This document shows positions 17,558 through 27,450 of a stretch of 64,000 nucleotides of DNA, piece by piece. The notes under the pieces are model-generated. The model saw only the letters and a list, made by a program, of their open reading frames with translations, was not told the origin of the DNA and ran no database searches. The position numbers and the translations under genes were made by a program. How positions within the stretch are numbered: the stretch's first letter is position 1; every line of letters starts with the position of its first letter. Origin of the DNA: Xylanibacillus composti (lineage in GTDB: Bacteria; Bacillota; Bacilli; Paenibacillales; K13); contig NZ_BOVK01000052.1 in NCBI RefSeq assembly GCF_018403685.1, positions 1 to 64,000 on the forward strand, read 5' to 3'.

Positions 17558-19255
17558 TTACTTTTGGCCCATGAGTTCCAGATTTTGCTGCCACTTGGCC
17601 GTTTTCCAATCAAGAATTTCCTGGTACCCCAGACGGTCTGCCTCTCTGGCGGCTTCTTCGATTTGCTGCGCGACCTCCTCATCGCTCTTGGAGAAGATGA
17701 TTTTCGGAATCGCTTGCTTGTAATGATCTTTCAGGCGCTGCATGATGATCCCTTCGTTCGAGTTGGGAAGCGGGTCCAGATTCGAAAATTCGGTCATGTT
17801 CCTGGATGTCTTGAAGGAAACTTCGGATTGGGCAATCGTCGTCCAGTCCTGCGCTTCCTCCGGCAAGTACTCCTCGCGCTTGGCTTTCGTTGTGTCGACA
17901 TAGCTTGTATGGCCATACCAGTTGAATTCGCCGATCTTCATTTCATCGTAAGCCTTCGGATCACGATTGATGTACGCCTCGTTCGGAACCGGCACGCCGC
18001 CTACGACCTCGTCATAGAACAGTCCCGGAGGACCGAAGAAGAAGATGCGCTGTCCTTCCTCGCTGATGGCCCAATTCATGAAGGAGAAGATGGCTTCCGG
18101 ATCTTCCGCGTTCGTCGTAATGACATTGACATTCCAACCTAGCGTGTTGTACCCGCTCGGGAACACTTGATTCTTGTCTACGCCTTCCTTATGGAACGGC
18201 CAGATCACATCATACCCGGCTTCCGGATCTTCCGCCTGCAGCAGATTGTTCGCCTCGCGGCCAATCCCTTCGACGACCGCGTCATAGGCGCCGAATACCG
18301 CAACCTTGCCGTTCTTCAGCTTCTCCAAGATTTGATCGCGCGTCTGGGTGAAGACGTCCTGGGATGTCAACCCGCTGCGGAACAGTCTGCTGGCGAAGGT
18401 CGCCGCATCCTTGAACGCCGGATCCTTGTAAATGGACGTCAGCTCATTCCCGTTCGGGATGCCGAACACCCCACTGGGCGACAAGAACGCAGGCGTTGCC
18501 CCGTTCGCGGCGCCGCTGTAGAGCATGCCCAGCATTTGCAGCTCGGAGCCGTCGCGAATTTCTCCGAAGTCGAGCGGCACAACGTCCGGATGCTCTGCCT
18601 TCACCCGCTGCAGATATGCTTCCAGATCGGACCATGTTTCCAGAGTCGGGGAGCCCAGCTCCTTATAAATCTTCTTGTTCACCAGATAAGCCGCATTGCC
18701 GTTGCCGTTGTCGCCGCTGATGAACCAGTTCGGGATTTGATACAGCTTGCCATCGGCGCTTCTAAGCATATTCAGCGTCTCCGCGCCAATCGTCTCTACG
18801 AACTCCGGATACTTTTCCAAATAAGGATCGAGCGCAACAAGTCGGCCCGCTTCAACCAGACGCTCGACATCCTTGCCGCGATCCAGAACGATTGCGTCGG
18901 GAAGCTCGTTCGCCACAATCATGGAATTCAGCTTCTGTGCGGCAGCGCCGTTCGACTGCACTGGCACCACTTCCACGCCCAGATTTTCCGTCATCCATGC
19001 CGCATGCGGACGCTCAATCCAGGTCGGAGCGGTGAACCAATCGTAATTCACATATTGCGTGAACGTAACCGGCTTGACGCCTGTGCCCGAATCGACTCGT
19101 GCGTCGGCATCGCTTAAGCCGTTGGAATCGGCGGCATTGCTCCCCGCGCCGTCAGCCGCGTTCTCGGCGCCGCCGTTGTTGCTGGTGCAAGCGGACAGAA
19201 CCATGACAGCGCTCATGATCACGATGAGCAGGGTGAACATAGTTTTTTTCTTCAT
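17558..19255 (-). CDS. Extracellular solute-binding lipoprotein (LipO-type, module 1)
   Basis: 565 aa. Lipoprotein signal peptide with a lipobox ending at Cys23 (MVLSAC), followed by an Asn/Gly/Asp-rich linker, then a bacterial extracellular solute-binding protein family 1-like fold of about 500 residues, the long form common in Paenibacillus. It would be anchored to the outer face of the membrane and deliver an oligosaccharide to the permeases encoded just upstream (gap 79 bp). The sugar is not determinable; the neighbouring hemicellulases favour a plant cell-wall oligosaccharide. Confidence 0.93.
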   Translation of the reverse strand: MKKKTMFTLLIVIMSAVMVLSACTSNNGGAENAADGAGSNAADSNGLSDADARVDSGTGVKPVTFTQYVNYDWFTAPTWIERPHAAWMTENLGVEVVPVQSNGAAAQKLNSMIVANELPDAIVLDRGKDVERLVEAGRLVALDPYLEKYPEFVETIGAETLNMLRSADGKLYQIPNWFISGDNGNGNAAYLVNKKIYKELGSPTLETWSDLEAYLQRVKAEHPDVVPLDFGEIRDGSELQMLGMLYSGAANGATPAFLSPSGVFGIPNGNELTSIYKDPAFKDAATFASRLFRSGLTSQDVFTQTRDQILEKLKNGKVAVFGAYDAVVEGIGREANNLLQAEDPEAGYDVIWPFHKEGVDKNQVFPSGYNTLGWNVNVITTNAEDPEAIFSFMNWAISEEGQRIFFFGPPGLFYDEVVGGVPVPNEAYINRDPKAYDEMKIGEFNWYGHTSYVDTTKAKREEYLPEEAQDWTTIAQSEVSFKTSRNMTEFSNLDPLPNSNEGIIMQRLKDHYKQAIPKIIFSKSDEEVAQQIEEAAREADRLGYQEILDWKTAKWQQNLELMGQK

Positions 19256-19334
19256 GTTTGTCTCTTTCCCCTCTTTCCAGTTTGAATATATGTTAGAAGC
19301 CGACTTGCTGGCAAGTCTGCTGCATAACCGCTTG

Positions 19335-20222
19335 CTACTCTTTCAGCGAGCCCACGAGCACGCCCTTCACGAAAAACCGCTGCAGGAACGGATAGATGAA
19401 CAGGATTGGCAAGGTGGCGACCATCATCGTAGCCATCTGGATCGAGCGAACCGTAACGGAATTCTGCACCATGCTTTGCGCATACGAGTTGAGATTAGCC
19501 ATGAGCGTCGCCGTCGTGCCCTCGTTGATGATTTGTACCAGCATCGTCTGCAGCGGGATCAAATTCTGGTCATTGATGAACACCGCCGGGAAAAACCAAT
19601 CGTTCCACAAGAACACGGCCGTGAACAGAGACAGCGTGGCGAAGACCGGACCCGAAATCGGCAGCACAATTCGGAAGAACACCCCGAAATTCGTGCAGCC
19701 GTCAATTTTGGCCGACTCCTCCAGCCCATCCGGCAAACCCATGAAGAACGTTCGGAAGATAATCATGTTGTACACACTGATCATGCCGTGCAGGATCAGG
19801 AAGGCGAAGGTGTTGTACAGATTCAAATGATAGACGACGATAAAGTACGGAATGAGCCCGCCGTTGAAGAACATCGTAAACACAGCGAAGATCATGTAAA
19901 ACTTCTTGAACACAATGCCTTTCTTCGACAGAGCGTAAGCGAACAGCGACGTGAAGAACATCGCCATCGCCGTGCCAATCACGGTTCGCAGTATCGTAAT
20001 GAAATAGGCCTGATAAATCTTCTTTTCCTTGAAGACAATCTGATAGTTTTCCAATGTGAAATCCCTCGGCCAGAAGGTCACCCCCCCGAGGGACGTGTCC
20101 GATCCGGTATTGAAGGAAAGCACAAGCGAATTCCAGAACGGATAAAAGGTAATGAAGGCGAGAAACGCAAGAATGATGTATAGGATCACCTGCATGATCT
20201 TGTCGCCCATGGTCAGCTTCAT
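19335..20222 (-). CDS. Carbohydrate ABC transporter permease, YtcP/MalG type (module 1)
   Basis: 295 aa, start at the ATG at 20222, 7 nt after GGGGAGGT. Six predicted membrane helices. The cytoplasmic EAA loop is visible as LPDGLEESAKIDGCTNFGVF, which docks the shared ATPase. The C-terminal part (PLQTMLVQIIN, YPFLQRFFVKGVLVGSLKE) is characteristic of the YtcP branch. No ATPase gene lies in the module; these systems typically share a MsmX-type ATPase encoded elsewhere. It lies between the LplB-type permease (30 bp upstream) and the binding protein. Confidence 0.94.
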   Translation of the reverse strand: MKLTMGDKIMQVILYIILAFLAFITFYPFWNSLVLSFNTGSDTSLGGVTFWPRDFTLENYQIVFKEKKIYQAYFITILRTVIGTAMAMFFTSLFAYALSKKGIVFKKFYMIFAVFTMFFNGGLIPYFIVVYHLNLYNTFAFLILHGMISVYNMIIFRTFFMGLPDGLEESAKIDGCTNFGVFFRIVLPISGPVFATLSLFTAVFLWNDWFFPAVFINDQNLIPLQTMLVQIINEGTTATLMANLNSYAQSMVQNSVTVRSIQMATMMVATLPILFIYPFLQRFFVKGVLVGSLKE

Positions 20223-20252
20223 CCAGAGCACCTCCCCAAGTTCGTCATCCGG

Positions 20253-21251
20253 CTACCACAGGCTTGTTCGCCCCAATCTTCTGGCAATGCCGTTAGCGGC
20301 AATCAGCAGAATGATGCTCAGCATCGATTTGAACAGCCCTGCCGCAGTCGCATAAGAGAACCGCTGATTGATAATGCCCATTTGGTACACATACGTATCG
20401 ATCGTCACGGCGACTGACATCAAAATGCCGTTATTCAGGTTTCGGGTCAGGACGAATACGTCCTCGAAGCCAGCATTCAGCAAATTGCCGATATTCAAGA
20501 TCAGGAAAATAACAATCACCGGCGCAATGCATGGGATCGTAATCTTGAAAATTTGCTGCAGCTTGCTTGCTCCGTCTATGGAAGCTGATTCATAAAGCGA
20601 AGGATCGATGCCGACGATGGCCGCCAAGTAGACAATGGACCCGAAGCCAATCTCCTTCCACACATTGACCGTCACCAGGATGCCCCAGAAATATTCGGGA
20701 ATCGACATCCAATTAATCGGCTGCTCAATCAGATTGAATCGCTGCAGCGTTTCGTTCACAGCGCCGTTGTCCACGGCAAGCATCGAGAACACCAGTCCCG
20801 ACACGACCACCCAGGAGATGAAATGGGGAATGTACGTAATCGTCTGCACGACCCGCTTGAAGAACAAATGGCCGACTTCGTTCAGCATCAGGGCCAGGAG
20901 AATCGGCGCCGGGAAGCCGATCAGCAGCTTCAGGAAGCTGATCGCGAAGGTATTCCGCATAATGTTCCAGAACTCGGGGGAGTCGAAGAACATCCGGAAA
21001 TGATCGAACCCGACCCACGGGCTTTCCCAGAAGCCCTTGAACAGGTTGTACTCCTGGAAGGACATGAGAATCCCCCACATCGGGGCGTAGTTGAAGATCA
21101 GCAGGAACGCGATAGCCGGCAGTATCATCAATTGGAACTCCCACTGCTGCGCGAATCGTTTCCACAGCGACTGCCGGCTCGTCTTGCCGGCGGGTACAGA
21201 TAGCTCTGCCTCCAGCGCGCCGCTCTTGTTCCTTTCTGTATTGCTTCTCAT
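20253..21251 (-). CDS. Carbohydrate ABC transporter permease, LplB/MalF type (module 1)
   Basis: 332 aa with an N-terminal cytoplasmic tail of about 35 residues and six membrane helices. Typical LplB features are NYAPMWGILMSFQEYNLFKG after the first helix and the EAA loop IDPSLYESASIDGASKLQQI. It pairs with the YtcP-type permease to form the membrane channel of a sugar importer. First gene of the module 1 operon; the ribosome-binding site is weak (GGTGATG). Confidence 0.94.
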   Translation of the reverse strand: MRSNTERNKSGALEAELSVPAGKTSRQSLWKRFAQQWEFQLMILPAIAFLLIFNYAPMWGILMSFQEYNLFKGFWESPWVGFDHFRMFFDSPEFWNIMRNTFAISFLKLLIGFPAPILLALMLNEVGHLFFKRVVQTITYIPHFISWVVVSGLVFSMLAVDNGAVNETLQRFNLIEQPINWMSIPEYFWGILVTVNVWKEIGFGSIVYLAAIVGIDPSLYESASIDGASKLQQIFKITIPCIAPVIVIFLILNIGNLLNAGFEDVFVLTRNLNNGILMSVAVTIDTYVYQMGIINQRFSYATAAGLFKSMLSIILLIAANGIARRLGRTSLW

Positions 21252-21355
21252 TTCATCACCACACTTCTGTTTGTATCCCTATGGTAAAACACTGTCGAAT
21301 CCCAAACCAGAACACCAATTAACGAAACGTGTAAAAAAACAACGGGGCTGCCGTA

Positions 21356-21403
21356 AACGAAAAAAAAGAGGTTATCCCTCTTTCTTGCCAAGGGATAACC
21401 TCT
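21356..21403 (-). terminator. Rho-independent terminator of the chemoreceptor gene
   Basis: Perfect 13-bp stem, AGAGGTTATCCCT (21367-21379) with AGGGATAACCTCT (21391-21403), loop 11 nt, followed on the reverse strand by a T-rich tail (TTTTTTTTCG). It separates the chemoreceptor gene from module 1. Confidence 0.9.
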
Positions 21404-21534
21404 TGTGTAAGTTGGATTGCGCAGCTTGCTGCGGCGGGCAAATGCTAAAGTGCAGCAATGCACACCCCGAATGCGTCTGATCGGAAAATAGTCGCGAAAC
21501 ATGCAGGCTTTCCATGCCTGACTGGCCAGAAGGG

Positions 21535-23688
21535 CTAGATCGAAAAACGGGCCAGCGACTTCTGCAGCGCTTCGGACAGCTGCTCCAGCTTCTCGGCCAG
21601 CCGGACGAGCCCTTCACTGGAATTCAGCTGCTCGCTGGACAGGGAGGCCACCTGCTCGGAGGTGGCGGAAGACTCTTCGGAGACGGCGCTTACGCTGGAC
21701 ATTGCCTCAGACAGCGTCCGCTGCGAGTGCTCCAGTGTCCGCAGGGACGCTGTTACCTGATCCAGCTTCGCTGTGAACGCCTCCATTTCGTTGCGCACCT
21801 CATGGAACATGCTGCTCGTCTGATTCACGGAGCTAATCTGCTCCTGGAAGATCGGGTAGGCCTCGGACAATACGGCAACCGTCTCCTCCATTTCCGCCTG
21901 AATCGCATTCGTCATCTCTCCAACGGAGTCGATCGATTGCCTGGATTGGTCGGCGAGCTTGCGAATTTCGTCAGCCACTACCATGAACCCCTTGCCCGCC
22001 GCGCCTGCTCGGGCCGCTTCAATCGTAGCATTGAGCGACAAGATGTTCGTCTGCTGCGCAATCCCGTTCAGCACATCGAGAATCCGGCGAATCGACGACG
22101 TGCTTGCCTTCAGCCTGTCTACCTTCTCTACTAGAGAACGGGTCATCTGCTCGGTTTGCTCGGTCTTCCCGATGAGCGCTCCCATGAGAGAAGTCCCCTG
22201 CTCGCTAAGCTCGCGCACGCCGGCGGCAGATTGCCCCATGGCAGCGTTCGCTTTCAGGACATGCTGCATTTGATCGCCCAGTTCAATCGAAATCCCGTTG
22301 CCCCGCTCGGCCTCGGTAGCCAGCGTCATGGCGCCTTCCGCAATCTGCTCGGTCGCAAGCGAAATCTCTTTGGAGGAGTGGGAAGTTCTTCTGGACACAT
22401 CTGTCAATTCGCTGGCCGTGTTCAGCACCTCCTGCGCGGATGAATTCGTCTGCTGGACCAGCTTCTGAATTTGCTCCATCATGCGATTGAAGCTTTCTCC
22501 GACCTGGCCGATTTCATCCTTGCTGCGCACTTCCGTGCGAACCGTAAGGTTGCCGCGCTCTCCTTCATTCATCAGGTTGCGAAGGCGAATGAGCGGCCCT
22601 CCGATCCAGCGCATCATGCCAATGCCGACAATGACCGAAATCAATACAGCCAGGCCGATCATGGTGAACGTGCCGTTCAGAATTTTATTCGCGCTTTGCG
22701 TCAACTCATTCACGGGCACAGCTCCGATTAAATGCCAATCCAGCCCGTCCAGCTTGCTCTGCATATACAGCAAGCCATTCCGCTGATAGGAGCGCAAGCT
22801 GTCACCCGCGCTGCTCATCGTTTCCATGTCTGCCTGTGTCACTGCTTCCAGCAGACCCTCATGCTGTTCTGTATGTGCGCCGAACAGAATTTCCCTGCTT
22901 TCATTTACGACATGCAGGCTGCCGCTGTCGCCCAGCTTCAGCTTCATCATCTGTTCGGCAAGAACGTTTTTGTTCAGCTGCAAATACAGAACGCCGCTGT
23001 TTCGGGAATAGACATCCTTCAGCAGCCTCACCACTCCGAAGGTGGAGCCGCCATTGCGGTCCTGCAGTATGTCGGGATTCATTCCCAGCCAGACTGCAGC
23101 GCCGTTGGCTTCCAATGCCTGAACAAACCAAGGCTCCTCCTGAACACTCCCATCGATCGCGAGCGTGCTGTAGCTGGATGCCAGCTCCCCGTTCATGTTG
23201 AAATAAAAAATCGCATTAATCGAGCTGTCGGACAATGCGAAGGATGCCAGCTTATTGTCCAAATTGCGCGAAGACTCCAACCGCTCGTAGCTGGATACCG
23301 AACTATCGCTCATAACGGTAATGGCATTGCTCACTTCCCTGTCTGTCACCAGCAGCATGGTCAAATCTACATACTGCTTCAATATCAGTTCCAGATTGTC
23401 TGTTACTTGCCCCAGCGCCTGTTCCGTATAGACAGTCACTTCCTCGGACAATGTAGACTTCGAGGTGTTGTATGAATAAATGCCTGCGCCAGACACCAAC
23501 ACGACGATAAAGACCATAAATACAGTAAACAGCTTGCCGCCAATCGTACGGAACGGATTGAACCTGGTTTTCATCTCTGAACGGAACGAGTCCGGGCTGG
23601 GCGTGGAAGGGTCGTCTGCCGCTGTAATCGCTTTCATATCTTGGCGTATCTGGGCTTGAGCGGACAGTTTCTTCTTTCGGATTGTCAT
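21535..23688 (-). CDS. Methyl-accepting chemotaxis protein with Cache-type sensor
   Basis: 717 aa. Cytoplasmic N-terminus, first membrane helix at about residues 48-70 ([19 protein letters not shown]), an extracellular double-Cache-like sensor (roughly 75-325, with [20 protein letters not shown] and a PWF motif), a second membrane helix near 340, HAMP, then the signalling domain with the conserved hairpin tip [20 protein letters not shown]. It transmits ligand occupancy to CheA/CheW. Cache sensors bind small organic acids, amino acids or sugars directly or through binding proteins. The position just upstream of the module 1 importer suggests taxis towards the same nutrient, though a terminator separates the units. 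Confidence 0.95.
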   Translation of the reverse strand: MTIRKKKLSAQAQIRQDMKAITAADDPSTPSPDSFRSEMKTRFNPFRTIGGKLFTVFMVFIVVLVSGAGIYSYNTSKSTLSEEVTVYTEQALGQVTDNLELILKQYVDLTMLLVTDREVSNAITVMSDSSVSSYERLESSRNLDNKLASFALSDSSINAIFYFNMNGELASSYSTLAIDGSVQEEPWFVQALEANGAAVWLGMNPDILQDRNGGSTFGVVRLLKDVYSRNSGVLYLQLNKNVLAEQMMKLKLGDSGSLHVVNESREILFGAHTEQHEGLLEAVTQADMETMSSAGDSLRSYQRNGLLYMQSKLDGLDWHLIGAVPVNELTQSANKILNGTFTMIGLAVLISVIVGIGMMRWIGGPLIRLRNLMNEGERGNLTVRTEVRSKDEIGQVGESFNRMMEQIQKLVQQTNSSAQEVLNTASELTDVSRRTSHSSKEISLATEQIAEGAMTLATEAERGNGISIELGDQMQHVLKANAAMGQSAAGVRELSEQGTSLMGALIGKTEQTEQMTRSLVEKVDRLKASTSSIRRILDVLNGIAQQTNILSLNATIEAARAGAAGKGFMVVADEIRKLADQSRQSIDSVGEMTNAIQAEMEETVAVLSEAYPIFQEQISSVNQTSSMFHEVRNEMEAFTAKLDQVTASLRTLEHSQRTLSEAMSSVSAVSEESSATSEQVASLSSEQLNSSEGLVRLAEKLEQLSEALQKSLARFSI

Positions 23689-23894
23689 AGGATGATCACC
23701 CCTCTAGCAATTTTCGATTCTATGATTGCCTATTCGACAGAGGGGGACATAATCCTTTTGTCCCATTAGGGCGAAGCTTCATCTTCTATGATTTTTAGGG
23801 GTTATGCTAAAGTTTTTAGAGTATGCCAAAGCCTAAGCAGATAAAAACGTCGACACCCAAGGAATGCCGACCGTTTCCTGCTAGTGCGGCGTTC

Positions 23895-24119
23895 TTATCG
23901 GCTGTATAGCTCCGGATTCTCATGCTGTACAGCTTTCTTGCGCAGGTGGCACAGCAAGAGCCCTCCGCCCAACTCTTGAGCCTGTTCATACGAAAATCCG
24001 GGCAAGGGCGCTGCTGTTTCCCGTATCCATACTACGCGGCGGGCGATACGCCCCGCTTCACTCACGATAAGCCGCAGCAACAACCGGTTGTAGGTGGGAA
24101 TAATGACAGAGGCTTTCAT
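23895..24119 (-). CDS. Small ORF with a glycosyltransferase-2-like N-terminus, possibly a relic
   Basis: 74 aa. It opens with MKASVIIPTYNR, the classic beta-strand and turn that begins GT2 glycosyltransferases, but the expected DDGS and DxD regions never follow, and the rest (ending LCHLRKKAVQHENPELYSR) matches nothing I recognise. AGGAGG lies 12 nt upstream. It could be a deletion product of a glycosyltransferase gene or a chance frame. It follows the LuxR-type regulator on the same strand. Confidence 0.3.
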   Translation of the reverse strand: MKASVIIPTYNRLLLRLIVSEAGRIARRVVWIRETAAPLPGFSYEQAQELGGGLLLCHLRKKAVQHENPELYSR

Positions 24120-24311
24120 GCTACACTCACTCCTCCTATTTTATTTTCACTTGCGGAACTACTGAACACTTGATATTTTCCTCCCTTTGCTGATAACCTT
24201 TTCACCTTGCATGTGCGGACTTCTTCACCTCCCCCTTGACCATACGGAAGTTCCATTATATTCCTTCCAGATATAAGTTCCACCTGAAATATCCAAACTC
24301 CTGCCTCTGTT

Positions 24312-24932
24312 TCATTTCCGTCCGCCCGTTCTTTGCCAATAAGCGATGGCCAGCTGCGTGCGGTCGCGAAGCTCCAGCTTGTCCAGCACAATCGACAGCA
24401 TATTGCGCACCGTTCCGTCGCTTAAGAAAAGCTTCTTCCCGATTTCCTTGTTGGACAATCCCTGTGCCACAAGCTCTACGATGTCCAGCTCCCGGTCTGT
24501 CAAGCCTTCGAACTGTCCGACTTCGGGCTCCATAATGATCGTCTTCAGCACTTCCGTATCGAGTACGCTGATTCCCGCCGATATCGCCCTGATTTGGTCA
24601 GCCATATTGTCCACGTTGGCCGACTTGAGCAGGTAACCCTCGGCACCGGCCTGCAGAGCAAGCCTGATATTCTTCTCATCCCGGAAGGTGGTCAGCATGA
24701 TAACGTGTATAGACGGATACTTCTCCTTGATGAGCCGGGTGCTTTCTATCCCGTCCATGACCGGCATCTGAATATCCATCAAGATGACGTCAGGCTGCTG
24801 CTTGTCAACAAGCGCCACGGCTTCCTCGCCGTTGCCAGCAACTCCCGTCACATCCAAATCCGCTTCCTTGCCAAGCAGCAGCTTCAGGCTCTGGCATACG
24901 AGCGGGTCGTCATCGACGATGATCAGCTTCAT
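24312..24932 (-). CDS. LuxR-type (NarL/DesR) response regulator
   Basis: 206 aa. The start is the ATG at 24932, which overlaps the stop of the kinase gene (ATGA), so translation is coupled. Receiver domain with D7-D9, phospho-acceptor Asp53 in VILMDIQMPVMDG and Lys in YLLKSA; the C-terminal LuxR helix-turn-helix lies at residues 138-200 (GLTDRELDIVELVAQGLSNK). It partners the DesK-type kinase encoded immediately upstream and most likely controls the adjacent ABC exporter. Confidence 0.95.
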   Translation of the reverse strand: MKLIIVDDDPLVCQSLKLLLGKEADLDVTGVAGNGEEAVALVDKQQPDVILMDIQMPVMDGIESTRLIKEKYPSIHVIMLTTFRDEKNIRLALQAGAEGYLLKSANVDNMADQIRAISAGISVLDTEVLKTIIMEPEVGQFEGLTDRELDIVELVAQGLSNKEIGKKLFLSDGTVRNMLSIVLDKLELRDRTQLAIAYWQRTGGRK

Positions 24933-26020
24933 TGTTCCTTCCCTCCCAGAGGCAGCACACAGACGAGCAGACACCCGCCTTCACGGCTGACCGACAAGCT
25001 TCCTCCCAATGAGCGAGCCCGCATCTGCAAGCTTCTCAAGCCGCTGCCAGCCGGGGAATCGTGTGACACACTGCCGTTATCCTGTATAAGCAATCTCGCG
25101 ATAGATCGCGAAACCTGCATGTCTACCTTCACCTGTGTTGCATTGCTATGTCTGGCCACGTTCGTCAGCGCTTCCTTCAGGCAGGCTTCCAGGAAGGGCC
25201 ATTGATAAGCCGAAACCAGCAGCATGTCGCCCGATTTCTGAAAGTGAATGTCCGCAAACGGAAATTGATTCACGATGTTTTCCAAGTTTTCAATGCCGAT
25301 TCGCGATACGGGCGTCATATTATGAACCGTCTCTCTCAGGCTCACCGTACTGCGCTCCAAGCGCTTCTTCACTTCTTCAAGCAGCTTCCGGGCCTCATCG
25401 GGATCCTGAACATATTCATAAGCTTGCAGCGCAAGGGACGCGCCTGTCAAATCGTGCCCCAGATGATCGTGAAGCTGCCTTGCAATGCGATACCTTTCCA
25501 TAAGCTCTGCCTGCTGGGCTGCTGATTCGTTAGCTGCGAGCAAGTCGAGCTTGATGCGTTCCAGCTCATATCGGGCTTTCCGCTGATTATCCGCTTCCAG
25601 CCTGTACCTTCGCTCATTGTGCAACGCAATCGATGAGAACATGCCAAAAAACAGAGCCTGCAGGAGATACCAGAACAAAAAACCAGGGTTGGAAGCAAAT
25701 AAAAACAAGCTGGCGAAGGGCAGCAAGGCCAGCAGCCATCTCCCTTTGAGGGCCAGCTCGAATACAGGCAGGGCCAAACCGTAGCAGCTAATCGCGGTAA
25801 ACGGAGCGTAAACCAGGCATAGGGAGGCGTCAATGGCGCTAGTCCATGCCGGGAGCGCAAATCGCCAGCGCAAGCAGGCCATCACGAGCAGGAGAAGGAT
25901 CAGCACCAGGGCATCGGCTGAGGACTGGCCGATCACCCACAGATGGAACAGCACGCCTATCGTGAGAAAGCGCCAACCGTTCACATACAGATGCGGCTCC
26001 ATCCTCATCCTCATCTCCAT
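24929..26020 (-). CDS. DesK-type sensor histidine kinase
   Basis: 363 aa. The first 135 residues are a bundle of about five membrane helices with almost no extracellular domain, as in intramembrane-sensing kinases. The HisKA_3 dimerisation motif is RYRIARQLHDHLGHDLTGAS with the phospho-acceptor His, followed by HATPase_c with LKEALTNVARHSNA (N box) and a GSGLRSLQMRARSLGG lid. Kinases of this shape often sense membrane damage or membrane-active antibiotics. The gene starts 16 bp after the permease gene and overlaps the regulator by four bases. Confidence 0.93.
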   Translation of the reverse strand: MEMRMRMEPHLYVNGWRFLTIGVLFHLWVIGQSSADALVLILLLLVMACLRWRFALPAWTSAIDASLCLVYAPFTAISCYGLALPVFELALKGRWLLALLPFASLFLFASNPGFLFWYLLQALFFGMFSSIALHNERRYRLEADNQRKARYELERIKLDLLAANESAAQQAELMERYRIARQLHDHLGHDLTGASLALQAYEYVQDPDEARKLLEEVKKRLERSTVSLRETVHNMTPVSRIGIENLENIVNQFPFADIHFQKSGDMLLVSAYQWPFLEACLKEALTNVARHSNATQVKVDMQVSRSIARLLIQDNGSVSHDSPAGSGLRSLQMRARSLGGSLSVSREGGCLLVCVLPLGGKEQ

Positions 26021-26035
26021 CCTTCTCCCCCCGCT

Positions 26036-26722
26036 TCAGTGAATCTTTCTCATGCTGCCGATAATCATAAACACGATAGCGTATATCCATAAAATCACAT
26101 TCACAAACAAAAATTCGCCTGACTTCCCGCCAAAGACGATCCAATTCTGGCCTTCAGCCAGCCAGTAGGTAGGGAACAAAACCGCTATGCGGGCAAGCCA
26201 TTCCGGGAACATGCTCACAGGAATCATAAGGCCGCCCAGCACAGCAACCAGAAAAACAAGCGACACAAAACCAAAAAACGCCACATCCTTATTGCGGAAA
26301 AACGAGACCCATGCCAAAGCTACAGCCAAGGCGGCCAAGCTGTAAGAAATATAAAGAATCAGCAGCAGGAAAGGCTGATACAGCGGCTGTCCGTACAACA
26401 CGCCTCCATAGACTACAAGCGTACACTGTGCGGCGATAATCAGCAAATAGGCCAACAGATTCTGGCTCAAGTAACGGAAATGGCTGAGCGGAGCGACCGA
26501 CAGCCGCTTCATGACACCGGTCGCCCGATCCGCCTGAATGTTCAAGGTCAGCCGGATGCTGACGAACAGGAGAAGAATGCCAAAAAACTGATAGCCGTAT
26601 GGGAGCAGGGGCCATGGGTCGCCTTGCGGCAAGAAGATGCAAGCTGCCGGGAACAGCGTGAGAAAGATCAAATTGGTCACGTTGCGAAAGCTTCTTTTCA
26701 GAACAAACTGAAAGACGGTCAT
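26036..26722 (-). CDS. ABC-2 type exporter permease (second subunit)
   Basis: 228 aa. The start is the ATG at 26722, overlapping the stop of the preceding permease gene (ATGA); a longer frame to 26803 runs inside that gene and is not used. Six membrane helices in the ABC2_membrane pattern, with the motif MFPEWLARIAVLFPTYWLAEG near helix 5-6. With the other permease and the ATPase it would form a heteromeric exporter like LnrLMN of Bacillus subtilis, which gives resistance to the membrane-active polyketide linearmycin. The substrate here is unknown. Confidence 0.9.
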   Translation of the reverse strand: MTVFQFVLKRSFRNVTNLIFLTLFPAACIFLPQGDPWPLLPYGYQFFGILLLFVSIRLTLNIQADRATGVMKRLSVAPLSHFRYLSQNLLAYLLIIAAQCTLVVYGGVLYGQPLYQPFLLLILYISYSLAALAVALAWVSFFRNKDVAFFGFVSLVFLVAVLGGLMIPVSMFPEWLARIAVLFPTYWLAEGQNWIVFGGKSGEFLFVNVILWIYAIVFMIIGSMRKIH

Positions 26723-27450
26723 GCCATTTTCCTCCTGCCCAATGCGAGCATAAGCAAGAACAAGAGAACGATGGCGCCTAACAGAATATTCGCCGTAAAC
26801 CAAGCCTCTCCTGCATCAGACTGCTCCATCGCCTGAATGGACAGCATGGATAAGACCAGAGGGTTTCCGTAGGAGCCCATGAAATCGAAGAAAGCATTGT
26901 TCGGCATGGGAAAGAACAAACCGGCAAGCGCGATAAAGCCAACGCCATACACTTCACTTAACCGCTCCGCCAATTTGAAGTTGCGCACGGAGAAGGTGAA
27001 GATCAGGCAGACAGTGCTCGACAATACCGACATCAAGGCAATCACATAGATCGACCAAGCCCAGTTCCCCCAAGGCACCCCCAACACGAATTGAGAGTAC
27101 GTCATCAGCGCCACGCCCAGCAAGATCGAAAACACCGTGCCGCACATCATGATCGAAAATGCGTACAATTCCTTTCGGAAAGGCAGCACGCCAAGCCTCA
27201 TCTTGTGCGCCGTGAAAAACTCATGCTGAATATACGACATCACAATCGAACCGGCAAACAATTGAAAGCTGACGACCATGATCTTGGCTATTCCGTGCAA
27301 GGGCCGCTCGCCAGATTCCGTAACGGTGTCCGAAAGGATGATGGCGAATACCGAGATCAACACAATGGGAACGACAAGCAGCAGCAGCAAGACGATATAG
27401 TTTCTAATCATGCGAAGCGCTGTAAATTTTACTGTGGAAAGCACTCTCAT
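26719..27450 (-). CDS. ABC-2 type exporter permease (first subunit)
   Basis: 243 aa with six membrane helices; the first follows MRVLSTVKFTALRMIRNYI. It starts by overlapping the stop codon of the ATPase gene and ends overlapping the next permease, so all three exporter genes are translationally coupled. The ABC2_membrane_3-like pattern supports a drug or lipid exporter. Two different permeases with one ATPase is the arrangement of lnrLMN. Confidence 0.88.
   Translation of the reverse strand: MRVLSTVKFTALRMIRNYIVLLLLLVVPIVLISVFAIILSDTVTESGERPLHGIAKIMVVSFQLFAGSIVMSYIQHEFFTAHKMRLGVLPFRKELYAFSIMMCGTVFSILLGVALMTYSQFVLGVPWGNWAWSIYVIALMSVLSSTVCLIFTFSVRNFKLAERLSEVYGVGFIALAGLFFPMPNNAFFDFMGSYGNPLVLSMLSIQAMEQSDAGEAWFTANILLGAIVLLFLLMLALGRRKMA

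Noticed and set aside
24116-24391. 91-aa frame overlapping the end of the LuxR-type regulator gene
   Set aside because: It begins inside the regulator in another frame and has no supported start; only its last bases overlap the small GT2-like ORF.
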